NCBI RefSeq assembly: GCF_051106095.1
Contig: NC_135786.1
Coordinates: 207,199,001-207,263,000, forward strand
Source of the DNA: Pogona vitticeps
Lineage: Eukaryota > Chordata > Lepidosauria > Squamata > Agamidae
DNA: 64,000 bases
Direction: 5' to 3'
The translations under genes and the position numbers were made by a program. A model generated the notes under the pieces. The model was not told the DNA's origin and searched no databases. It was given only the letters and a program-made list of their open reading frames with translations. Of the stretch, positions 45,395 through 55,730 are shown in pieces. How positions within the stretch are numbered: position 1 is the first letter of the stretch; the number at the start of each line of letters is the position of its first letter.

Positions 45395-45845
45395 CAGAGC
45401 TGGAAGGGACCCTATAGATCAGCGATGGTGAACCTATGGCACACGTGCCACAGCTGCCATGCAGAGCCCTCTCTGCAGGCATGTGAGCCATTAGTTGCCA
45501 GATGGCTATCCCCAGCAGTCAAACCTGAGGAGGCAGCTGCAGCCGCAGTGCTAGTGCCACGACAGGCGGTGGGCCAGGATCCGGAGCAGCTGGCGGGGGT
45601 TGGGCACAATTGGAGTGGATCCAGAGTATGGTCTGGAGGCACCTTTGTGCCAAGGATTCCCCCTTCTGCTGCCACTTCCACTTCCACCCCCACGTGCTGG
45701 GGGGTCCCCTCCAGTTTGGGCACTCAGGCTCAAAAAGGTTTGCCGTCACTGCTATAGATCATCAAGTCTAGCCTTTGTCAAGGAGGCACAGTGGGGAATC
45801 AAATTCCTGAACTCTGTCTCCCCAGCCAGATACCTAACACACTGA
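45395..45845 (-). mobile_element. tRNA-derived SINE split by a hAT element
   Basis: Plus strand: agctggaagggaccctatag at 45398-45418, then after the insertion ctatagatcatcaagtctag, ggcacagtggggaatcaaat, tacctaacacactgagcta (reversed tRNA-like head). The two pieces are continuous once the hAT element is set aside. Confidence 0.65.
45420..45751. mobile_element. hAT non-autonomous element (cagcgatggtgaacc family), GC-rich
   Basis: A 332-bp element with termini cagcgatggtgaacctatgg and aaaggtttgccgtcactg, flanked by ctatagat at 45412-45419 and 45752-45759. The interior is GC-rich (ggcagctgcagccgcagtgc), unlike its surroundings, and gives several overlapping spurious frames. Confidence 0.88.
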
Positions 45846-45959
45846 GCTAGTGATGGTGATAGTTGCACTGTGTTCCCAGTGCTTCAGTTTGCCACCATTT
45901 TGTTGGCCCAAAGAGAAGGAATAGATGATAAAATGTTGAAATAGTGGTACCAACACTTG

Positions 45960-46050
45960 GATAAAAATTGCTTTTTTGAACTGCAGCTCCCAGAATCCCC
46001 CAGACGGTACGGCCATCCTGGTTGGAGGATTCTGGGAAATATAGGGTAAA
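45960..46050. mobile_element. MITE remnant
   Basis: tttgaactgcagctcccaga, atcccccagac is partly mirrored by ggaggattctgggaaatata. No clear termini. Confidence 0.45.
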
Positions 46051-46547
46051 AAACCCAACCTTCTCTGGTTCTCATGTGCTCCTAATGGACTGGCCCTGGA
46101 GAATAAGAGAGAAATGGGGTGAGAAGATCTAGACAACAAGCAAAATATAACCAGCCCTGTCCTTAGGTAAAATGAAGCACATGTCTTAGCTGATGGTTCC
46201 ATTGAGGTGGCAATGAAGTGGAAGAGGTTGCTGTATACTTTGCAGATTGCTCTAAATGCTATAGATTGGCCTGGCACTTTCAGGTGTGGCAGAGGTCCAT
46301 CATTACTCTTGAATAAATATTTGTTTGCCCGTTTAGGTGGCTTTTATAGAGGGAATGGAAAAGGGCCAGCAACATGTTCCTTATTCTGTCCTGGAGAAAA
46401 TGTAACAGTGGGTATTCTCTGTAGATGACAGTCCTATGAAAGTTTGGAGCTAGCCTTGTGGCAGTATACCAAAGTTTGTTTTCTTCTCCTGCAAACACTC
46501 TCTTCACTTTTTTCCCATTCAGGATCTTTCCTTGTTGCTCTTCCATA

Positions 46548-49500
46548 ATGACTGAGCCTTTTTTGGGAACCTGGAAACTTATCTCTAGTGAAAACTTTGA
46601 GGAATATATGAAAGAACTGGGTGAGCAAGCTTGTGTCACTGCAGAATAAGAAATAGTTGTCTTTTCAACAACAGCTAAGTTGTCTGTAAAGTGATGTGAT
46701 TAATCTTGATTTTCACATTTTTTTGTGTGACAGGAAATAAACCTTTATTTGAATAAGAACTTACACAAGTACAGTATGTGGTTATCTTCTCATAACAGTT
46801 CCTAAAATATTTTAAACTGCATTTGGAAAATGGCTAATGGAATAATTAAACATTCAGCAAAATTTGCACTAAGCCTGAGTTTCGATTGTATAAAAATCTT
46901 CTCTTACACTCCCACTGAAGGCCTTTGACAACATACAGGAGCTAAAAGTAAAAACAGAGTACAGTACATGATTCTGTTTACATGACAGTCTAAGGCAGTA
47001 ATCCTGGGAAGACCTTTTACAACCATATGTTATCTAAAATATACAGTCATATATACACTCCATCCAGCTACACAATTCAGAGATGCCTAATCTATACACT
47101 CTTGTCAGGCCTATTCCTCAAGCCCCCTCTGTTTAGTGCTGAGCAAGGAAACCTCCTTATCTCTGATCAGCTATCTAAGGGAGAAACTGGTGTGGGCTAG
47201 CTAAGGAAACTGAATGGGCCTTGTCTAGCATATGGGCCACGAGTTTCCTCTGTCTGATTTCCTGGCGTCCTATATACATATACACAGTGGTGGAAAATTA
47301 TGTATTAAATTCCATGTGAGACTATTGTGTGTTTTACGTATATAGAAATGAAATACTTCAAAGGATCCTGTCATTATTCCTTCCCAGGAAGATCTTTAAA
47401 ATGGTGTATGTACCTACTTATCTCAGTTCTGCAGTTCTAAAATTTTATCAATTTATCTGGTTGATCTTCCAGAGCATAAGTACACAATCTTCTTCAGCAG
47501 AATCACTGGTTCAAAGCCACAAAAATTAATAAGCAGATTCTGCAGAATTGCTAAAGGGTACTGTTGCTTTAATGCTGTCTGAATTTTGTGTAAATTTCAA
47601 GTAGTGAAACATATTAGAGGATTTTCTTGTGTTTCTTCTCTTATATCAAATAAAGTATTTCTTAGAATTTAATGCTCTGTAGACAAACTATAAACTTGAA
47701 CTTGGAGTAATTGTATAGAACTTACTTTTGAGTAAATGTCTGGCTGTGATTCCCACTAAATGCAACAGGATTTCTTTCCATGCGAATGTGCAGATAATGA
47801 CTTACGACATTATCTAGAAATGTTACAAGTGCCTCTACAATATAATTAATTGTGCCTTATGAAATAGCTGTAATTTAATATATTACTGTGAACCACATTT
47901 GACTCATTAAGCATTAGAATCTGGACCTAATCCAACATTCTAACCATTGTATCACAGGGCCTCATTAGAAGAGATGCTGATTCCTCATCTAAAAGTGGTG
48001 CACCATTATGAAGATAATACCATCTCTTTATTCCAACAGGGGCTTCCCTCAATCCACATTTAGCAAATTAGTTTGCAGTTGGGAAGGAGTGTACCTTTTC
48101 TTACATGTGTACTGTTTTAGATAAGCAGCATGGAAAGATTTGTGTGCCTGGAGTGATAACAGTGTAGAAGCACAGAAAACATACATTTGCTTTAACATGT
48201 GACCTGACCCCATACTGGTTCACTTTTGTCTCCTCTTTAGGAGTTAGTTTTTCCCAAAGGAAACTGGGCAGCCTAGCCAAACCTACTGTGATTGTCACCA
48301 GGGACAACGATGTTGTTACCATCAGAACAGAGACCGTCTTTAAAGTTAATGAGATCTCCTTCAGACTGGGCCAAGAGTTTGAGGAAACAACAATGGATAA
48401 TAGGCATGTCAAGGTGATGATAACTGCTCTGTCTAGGATTTTTTCCCCATGTGTTAGGAAACAGGGTATCTTGACAATGTGGTCTGTTAATTATCAGAAC
48501 TTCAAAGTTATCAGAACCTAAAGTTAAAGACACATTTTCTTTGTGTGGAGAGGAAGTAGGCGACAGTGATGGTCATTTAGTAGTGAGAAGTTGAAGGGGC
48601 AGTGCCCTTATAACCTTTCCCCTCCTGTGATGTCTTTTTAGAGTATCGTAACATTGGACAACGGTGTGCTGGTACAAGTGCAGAAATGGAATGACAACTT
48701 CACTGTTATCAAAAGAAAATTAGTGGATAATAACATGGTGTCGGTGAGTTTCTTTTTCCCAGTTAATTCCAGAAAGATATAAACCAGTGTTCAAGACATT
48801 TAGTTTCATGTATAACACTGAGTCACTGAATATGGAGGACTGCAATATTTAGTCAGGTGATCCTAGTGTCTTTCCTAGCCTTCTTCAGAGCCTTGGAAAA
48901 GTTACTTTGTTGGATTATAACTCCCAGAAGCCCCCAGCCAGCATGGCAGTAGGAGTCAGAAGTCCAAAAGGTAGATTTTCCAGAGTTCTGGTGAATTTGG
49001 TTGGGTGATGGGAGGTGTAGTCAAACACATCTGGATGGCAGCTTGGGGAGGCTAGCCAAACAATTAAAATAAAACTGTGTTCTTCCTGATTATTAATGCT
49101 GATATTATTTTATAAGGTGTCTGTGTTAAGGCACTAAGGAACATCAGGCATATTTCTAGCTGGAAAGTCCAACTGCAGAAGGTGTGTAGACTGAAGTTCT
49201 TATACTTAAATTTCCACCTTCTATTTAGTAACAAATGATTGGAGAGCCTTTCTACAGCCAGCATTTGTTCTGCCTTGTTTTGCCTCCTTGGTGACAGGAT
49301 ATTTTAGGATTTAGCAGGAATTGCATCCTATCTCTTAACTATCTACTGCTAAAATGTTCGAGCAGCATTATTATCATGGCTGTCATGGGCTTGGAGCTCT
49401 CTGGAGTCTATGCCAGGACTTTGCAGGACATTAGTGCTGTACTAGGACTTGCCCGTGTCTGGCAAACTTCTTCTATGTGCTTTCTTGATTGTTGTTTCCC

Positions 49501-50265
49501 GTTTCCCATCTAAAATGCCTGCAAAGCACCATCATACTAAATTCCATTCCCAGTACAAATGACACTAAGTAAATAAAACAGGGTTTGGAGGAGGGTAGAA
49601 AGTGCTATGGGGAAAATGGTACAAAGGATGATAAGAACATTGTTTGGATGTTGGGGAAGATTATAACAAGATCAGCGCAGAGCCTGGTCTTTAAGGCAGA
49701 TCAAACGCAGTTAGAAAGAGCTCTAAAACGGAGATACCTCACTGAAGCTACAGTTGAAAAAGGAAATGCAGTCCAGGGAAAAGAGGGGTTTTGAGATACT
49801 TTTCTCCCTGACAAGAAAGATTGCCTAACCATTTTTAACAGGAGAATAACACAAGGGTAAGAAGGCTTAAGGACCATGCTCTTTTCATTTTCAGGCTGTA
49901 GTCTCAAAAGCTGGATAATATTAAAACAACTGCCTCTCTTTGAAAACAGCATGAAATGGCATTTTGCCTTGATGTCCAGCTTTTTGGCAGTAGTAGTTCA
50001 CGCTGTTGTTTTTGCTAACAGCTACCATAATTGTACTGGAAAAACGGTACTGTGGTGTATAGTCAAAGGAAATGCAGAGTGGCCTAATATCATGCCCTTA
50101 CTGTTACTGGCAAGAACATGATAATCACAAGAATGAGTGAAACAGTCGTTCATTACTTTGCAACAAATGGAAGGCTGCAGCATTTGTACTACCATCATTT
50201 CCTCCCTTTGTCAGGAGTTTACCATGAATGATGTCACCAGCACCAGAGTCTACACAAGAGCATGA
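46548..50265 (+). CDS. Fatty acid-binding protein family gene, FABP9/FABP12/PMP2-like paralog, four exons, complete
   Basis: An intact third FABP gene. Coding exons are 46548-46620, 48241-48413, 48642-48743 and 50215-50265. Introns are GT-AG in phases 1, 0, 0 and about 1.6 kb, 228 bp and 1.5 kb. The 132-residue product begins [20 protein letters not shown] (close to mammalian FABP9). It continues [49 protein letters not shown], then [20 protein letters not shown] (PMP2-like apart from the NDNF turn), and ends [16 protein letters not shown]. The fatty-acid-binding R107, R127 and Y129 are conserved, so lipid binding is plausible. Oddities are WNDNFT for the usual W(D/N)GKET turn, MDN for ADN/ADD, and F118 for the usual Cys. 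By position (between FABP4 and IMPA1) it corresponds to mammalian FABP12, but it is on the plus strand while its neighbours are on the minus strand. I leave the symbol open because sequence and position point to different paralogs. Confidence 0.88.
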
Positions 50266-50350
50266 AGACATGCAATCTAAAGATTACATTGTCCTGCTAA
50301 TTATTTGTTTGCTGATGCACATTTGAACCTGGTGCTTTTACATGGAAATG

Positions 50351-50356
50351 AATAAA
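50351..50356 (+). promoter_or_regulatory. Polyadenylation signal AATAAA of the third FABP gene
   Basis: AATAAA lies 86 nt after the TGA stop and is followed by a T-rich stretch. It supports a complete, expressed gene model rather than a decayed copy. Confidence 0.6.
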
Positions 50357-51205
50357 AATTTTTTTCCTGAAAAAGGAGTGTCATTTGAATCACTTCCAGA
50401 CAGTCAATCCTTCATTAGTGTTTTTCTCTGAATAGAAAGCAATGATTGCACCAGAATATTACTATTTTCTTGAATGGCCCACCTATTTTTCACACGCATA
50501 CTCAAAAAATAGCATAGAGGTGTACAGATTTGTGGGTTTTATCTATGCTGCCTGGCCAATTTTTGGATATGTAGTCCAACAACACAAACCCACACATCTC
50601 TATATAGTGTATACAGGCAGAGCTTTCCACATTAACAGTGAGAAATAGTTATCCTTTGTTGCAAGTTCAGTACAGTTCAGTACAGTACCACTAATAAAAA
50701 GGAGTTGTATATTCCCTGCTAGTTGTGCTTACAAGGTGATAAAACATTTTCCTTCCAGAGATATGATTCTGGTAGATCTTGGTTATTTAGCAATTCTACT
50801 TGTAAGCAAAACCACTGTTTACCTCCAGATAGCCTCTTGTTTGATTGTGAGATACATGTTCTTTCCTTGGGTTTACTGCCAAAAAATCCGCCTTTGATTC
50901 ACACTCCCTCTACCCATTCACACATGTCCCATCCTTCTTACCTATTGGCTCCACTTTTTAATTTAAAATCATTCTTAGCAGGTGTCCAAATACACTTTAG
51001 AGTGAAATGCTGGAAAGGGACACCACTGGGCATTCTGGGGAAATAAATATGCCTGCTCATGCACAGTAATGCATGTATGTATACATGTGTGTGATATGTG
51101 CGATGACACAGCTATAGGAGTATTGGTGCTTTGAGAAGAGACAAAGCTAAATAGTAGAGACTGCATGTGTACATTTGTTTCATTTAAGCTTTTTTACTAC
51201 AGGCA

Positions 51206-51350
51206 TATTATCTGTAGACTGGTTGGATAGCTCAGTGAGTTAGTTACCTGACTGCAGAACCAGAATTTCAAAGTATAATGACCCTCTGTACCTCCTGGGA
51301 GAAGAGCCAGCTTGTGTAGCCTTGGGCAAGCTTCACAGTTCCAGGGCAAG
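51206..51350 (+). mobile_element. tRNA-derived SINE, partial
   Basis: A-box region ggttggatagctcagtgagt, then tacctgactgcagaaccag, ctcctgggagaagagccagc, cttgggcaagcttcacagtt. The B-box region is mutated and the tail is missing. Confidence 0.65.
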
Positions 51351-51884
51351 CCCATAGGGGGACGTGAAAATGCAATTTGGACAAATGGGTTTGAGTCACA
51401 ATTTGAGTGATTCCTCCACCGAAACTCCCAGAGTCATGTTGCTCGTGCAACTTGAGTTGGACTCAAGAGCAAGTCACAACGCGCAAGTCCCCATTCCTGC
51501 TTGACAATATGTAATTATTATATACTCTGTAAATGATGATGATGTTATGAGCTAAGATTCAAGGAATTAGTGCTAGCAGCAGATGTTGACTCTGCCAAGA
51601 AAAAGATGAAATGGTGTCACACCTCATCTGTGAATGCCTAAAAACTGTACAAACTGATTACAAAATTATACATGACAAAGTGGCAAAATTACTGCACTGG
51701 TCATTATGCAAAATATATATATATATATATAACTGGCTAGCCTACAAAGACCAATGGAAACATTAGGAAGAGAAAGTGTAAAAAAAATGACAAAGTCAAG
51801 TTCTTGTGGGACTTCTGGATCCAAACTGATAGACACCTTCAATGTTATGCACCAGGCATGTTAGTAATAGAATGAAGAAATGTA

Positions 51885-52236
51885 CAGTGGTACCCCGCAT
51901 AGCGAAGTTAATCCGTTCCGGATTAACCTTCGCTATGGGGAAACATCGCTATACGGATCCAAAAAACCCCAAATGGGCCCAAAACTTATCGTTCTGTGAT
52001 GTTTCTCCATGTTCTGGCAGCCATTTTGGGTGTTCCAGTGGCCATTTCGGGTGGTTCCGGCGGCCATTTTGGGTGGTTCCGGTGGCCATTTTGGGTGTTC
52101 CGGCCACCGCCAAACAGCTGTTCCCCCCTCGCAATGCGAAGAAACATCGGTATGCGATCGCATTAGCGATCGCAAAATCCGCATCGGTATGCGGATTCGT
52201 CGTTAAACGGTGCGCTCGTTATGCGAGGCACCACTG
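51885..52236. mobile_element. Tigger-like non-autonomous element with an internal minisatellite
   Basis: A 352-bp element with termini cagtggtaccccgcatagcg and ttatgcgaggcaccactg, flanked by TA at 51883-51884 and 52237-52238. Inside lie about four copies of a 20-23 bp unit (ccattttgggtggttccgg, 52019-52105). No coding capacity. It shares termini with 28407-28840. Confidence 0.78.
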
Positions 52237-52238
52237 TA

Positions 52239-54787
52239 TTGGTAAGTGACATTGCAATTTCAGAATATGCCAGAGTTGAAGATAAAGAATTGGAAAAACT
52301 AACAAAATACAGCAATTTGGCAATTGAAGTATCTTGCTTGTGGATGAAACATACCTCAGTGGTCCCCATCATCATTGGGGTTTTGAGAACAATATAAAGA
52401 AATCACACAGTATTATAAGCAATTGTAGATTTCAGAAATAACATAATCATAGCTACAAAAAAGGGTAGTATTAGGAACAGCATATATACTATGTTGATAT
52501 TTAACAGATAATTAGGTTTTTGGTTAAAGCTTGTATCTGTTTTATATAATACCAGTCAATGTTTTTATAATTTTGATTGTGCCTGGTATTCTTGAAGAAG
52601 ATTAGACTGAACACTTGAGTTCTTTTTCACTCACAACGAATCCATTATCAGTATCAACCGGAAACAATTTTCCAGCCTAGCACAATTGTAGTGTACAAGC
52701 AGCCAGTTAACAGAAGCCAGTGGTACTCTGTGACATACACATGAGCACACTTTTTTTGCACTATGGGTAGAAGAGGCAACTACTTCTGCATACCTACTGT
52801 TGCTCCTTGTTGTGAGATTATTACCCAGAAATCTTCACTGTGCTTCAACACAATCTCTGAATGCAAAACTAAGCAGCCTTAGCCCTTCCTGTGCATTTAC
52901 AATTCTCTGAATAATCTGTCTCCATCTTCCCCTTACAGGTGAGGCAAAACTGCATGTGCAGATCTGTAACTAGCAATTTTGGCACCCGGGTTAGGCAGAA
53001 CAAATTGTGCTGTTAAATCAACTTCACAATTCATTAAGTGAAAATAAAATTTTAAAAAATACTGCATTATACAGCTTACCAGAATCTCCCCTCCAGAGAG
53101 GATCAGCAGAAATGCAAGTGCCACCCCTCTTGTTCAACTCAGAACAGCAAATCATATATATTAATAATCCAATTTTTGTACTGTCCAACCCAACGGGAGG
53201 CCTGGTCTACCCACATCTAGTTGCCTCTTCCTTAGGACCAGAAAACTGGTCTACTGGGTGCCGAGTAGATCTGTCCCCTCTTGCCTCGATGAAACCTGGT
53301 ATATCAACCAGTTTTCCTCCACAGTATCTCCAATAGCTTGTTGTACTCTGTGCATGGCTGGCGGAAAATCAGCCATGTATCTCCTGGAGGCCTGTCTTAC
53401 TGCCACATTTTCCTATCGAAGTAGGTCAAGGCACCACCTGGAGAAGGCATGTGTCCTGTAAATTCGATATTGTGGGGCAAAGCCCATGTTGACCTGCCCT
53501 TTTTACGGCTCTGCACTTGCATGCCCAAATCACAATATATGGAAACAGTGGGATAAGAGGAGCTGTACCTTGTCTAGATCCTCCATTCAGCAAATCCTTT
53601 AAAAGGTATGGGAGAAGCTCTAGGTTGCAACCTTCTAACCTGGTAATCTTGTTTAATTCGGGATCTTATGAGTTGTCCACAAAAATCTGAAACCCTCCTT
53701 TCTTTTTTCCTAAGTCCATCCTCTTAACACTCAAGGACTGAGATTAATGTCAGAGCTGCCTTTGCCATACTTGAAATCAAGATATTGTATACAAGTGACA
53801 TGAAATGCAGCTTGGCTATAATTATCTGGCCAGAATGATTTCTGTAACATCTATTGGAATAGTAAACAGATGCATAGTACAATGCCAGCCTAGTTATTTT
53901 GGCACCTGAAGAAGAAGAAAAAAATCTCACGAAGGAATCTCCCTATGAATGAACATACAGTAATAAGAAATGTAATTACAGTCTGCTGCTCTGTCATGGT
54001 ACCTCACTTCTTGCTGGCTGGAATAGTTGCCTCACTCTGCCCCATTGCAGGACTGGCCTTGACATGTCACACAACTTTCCACTTGTGTAAATAAACAATA
54101 AAAATGGCTGTGATACTATAGGTACTATTAATTAGTGCTTTTAAACATCACAAGTGGTTTACCTTGTCAGAGGTGTGAAAGTTTTTTTAATTAACAAAAT
54201 TGCTTAGACAGCATTTCTCAAAATGTAGAACGCTGCAGTAATTTTCAAACGTATCAAAGCTGTTTGGAATAAGCTCTCATGCTCCTATAAATTGTTCACA
54301 TGTCCTGCAAGCACTAGTTGAAAGGAATCCTATAAGGCAACCAACAAAAACCAAAGACTGAGTTCTGGGGAAAAAGAAGATACCTTATTCCCTCCCTTCC
54401 CCACATTTCAAAGAAACTCCAGGTCGGGTGACCTGGACTAGTCAGTACCAAGGAATGGTGGAGGTATACTGATACAGTAAACTCAGTCTTCACCATGTAT
54501 GTTTAATGTCCAGGGCATGGGCAGTCCAACAGTAGAAACATACATGTTTATTAACTTGAAATGTTCTTTATAAGGAAATATGAAACTGCTTGCAGCAGTT
54601 ATGACACATATGGGTTTATACATTTTGGAACTTGACAGGTTTGGGCTAAACCTGATAGAATTGTTAAATCAAATTTTGTACATGACAATAAGTAATTGTC
54701 AGGATCAGTACCGTAAAGAGAAGCAAAGCTTGAAAGTATACAGCTGAGGTGATTGGAACAGCTGTGAATGTAACATTAGGATTGGTC
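52239..54787. other. Gene-free stretch
   Basis: No exon recognised. Frames of 60-110 codons lack any domain signature. Confidence 0.4.
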
Positions 54788-54795
54788 ATCTATGG

Positions 54796-54930
54796 CAGTG
54801 GTTCTTAACCTTTGTTACTCAGGTGTTTTTGGACTGCAACTCCCAGAAGCCTTCACCATCAGCTCTGCTGGCTGGGGTGTCTGGGAGTTGCAGTTCAAAA
54901 ACACCTGAGTAACAAGGTTAAGAACAACTG
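54796..54930. mobile_element. hAT-type MITE (135 bp), with 8-bp target-site duplication
   Basis: cagtggttcttaacctttgt to aaggttaagaacaactg, flanked by atctatgg at 54788-54795 and 54931-54938. Confidence 0.9.
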
Positions 54931-54975
54931 ATCTATGGGATAAAACTAGCAGACCAAGCATACACAATCTGTGGG

Positions 54976-55398
54976 TTGTTGTTGGTGATGCTGGTTGGTG
55001 TATTCGTGGAGAAGAGTCATCTTGTTCCTGTGCTGGAGAATCCTGGAGGAAGCTGTGTCTACGAGCTTGGAATTGAAGAGGAACTCTGGCTACCTGGATG
55101 GAATGTATGGTATACAACTACTGAACGTATTTACTGGACATTAACTCTGATATATGCACTAAACTCTGTGGAAACTATTGTGCATTATTTTGGGACTGAG
55201 AAGAAAGACCTAGCTGTAAATATACCTGTATATTCTGTAAATAATACAATCTTTGCTATCAACACTACTCTGGTGCTTGGTGTTTTCATTATCTCAGGAA
55301 AGATCTTTTTGGTTATCGCACCCTGGTGTGTACCTGTACTACTGCTATTCTGTCAGTACTGCAGCATATTCAGTTCAGATCCTGATGTAATTATTTGA
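54976..55398 (+). other. 140-codon open frame of unknown nature beside a LINE-like tail
   Basis: Begins MLLVMLVGVFVEKSHLVPVL and ends LLFCQYCSIFSSDPDVII. It has a hydrophobic start and two hydrophobic segments (VYSVNNTIFAINTTLVLGVF; GKIFLVIAPWCVPVLLLFCQ). It stops just before the LINE-type tail at 55410 (gaccagatgggcaggatata). No splice-framed host exon or known domain was recognised. It may be part of the LINE 3' region or chance. Confidence 0.3.
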
Positions 55399-55404
55399 GG
55401 ATGC

Positions 55405-55478
55405 CATCCTGGACATGGACAAAAGTGGTCGACCAGACCAGATGGGCAGGATATAAATCAAATAAATAAATAAATATT
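55405..55478 (+). mobile_element. L2-like LINE 3' tail with (AAAT)n end
   Basis: ggacaaaagtggtcgaccag, accagatgggcaggatataa, then AAAT units. Same tail as at 7520 and 29230. Confidence 0.5.
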
Positions 55479-55542
55479 CCACTTCTCATCATGTTCCTCT
55501 GCCTGACTTACAGATCTGGAACAGGAGGTGTTTCTTAGTCTT

Positions 55543-55730
55543 GACAGCCAATGTGGTGTAGCACTGGAGTTGGATTTGAGACCTGGGTTCAAATACCTGT
55601 TCACACAGAAACTCACTGCTGAGTGTGTTTGTGCAGAGAGAAAAAACACTTGAGTATCTCAGATGCTTTGAAATCACATGAGGTTGCCACAAGTTGGAAG
55701 TGACCTGACAGCTCATAACAGCAACATCCA
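55543..55730 (+). mobile_element. Decayed tRNA-derived, L2-tailed SINE
   Basis: aatgtggtgtagcactggag, acctgggttcaaatacctgt (B box) and the tail gttggaagtgacctgacagc. The head is tRNA-like and the order of blocks matches 13505-13692. Confidence 0.6.

Noticed and set aside
45329-45757. 142-codon Ala/Pro-rich frame and its minus-strand partners
   Set aside because: They fall within the GC-rich hAT element bounded by ctatagat duplications.
51842-52249. 135-codon frame with repeated Phe-Trp-Val-Val units
   Set aside because: Translation of the minisatellite in a Tigger-like element.
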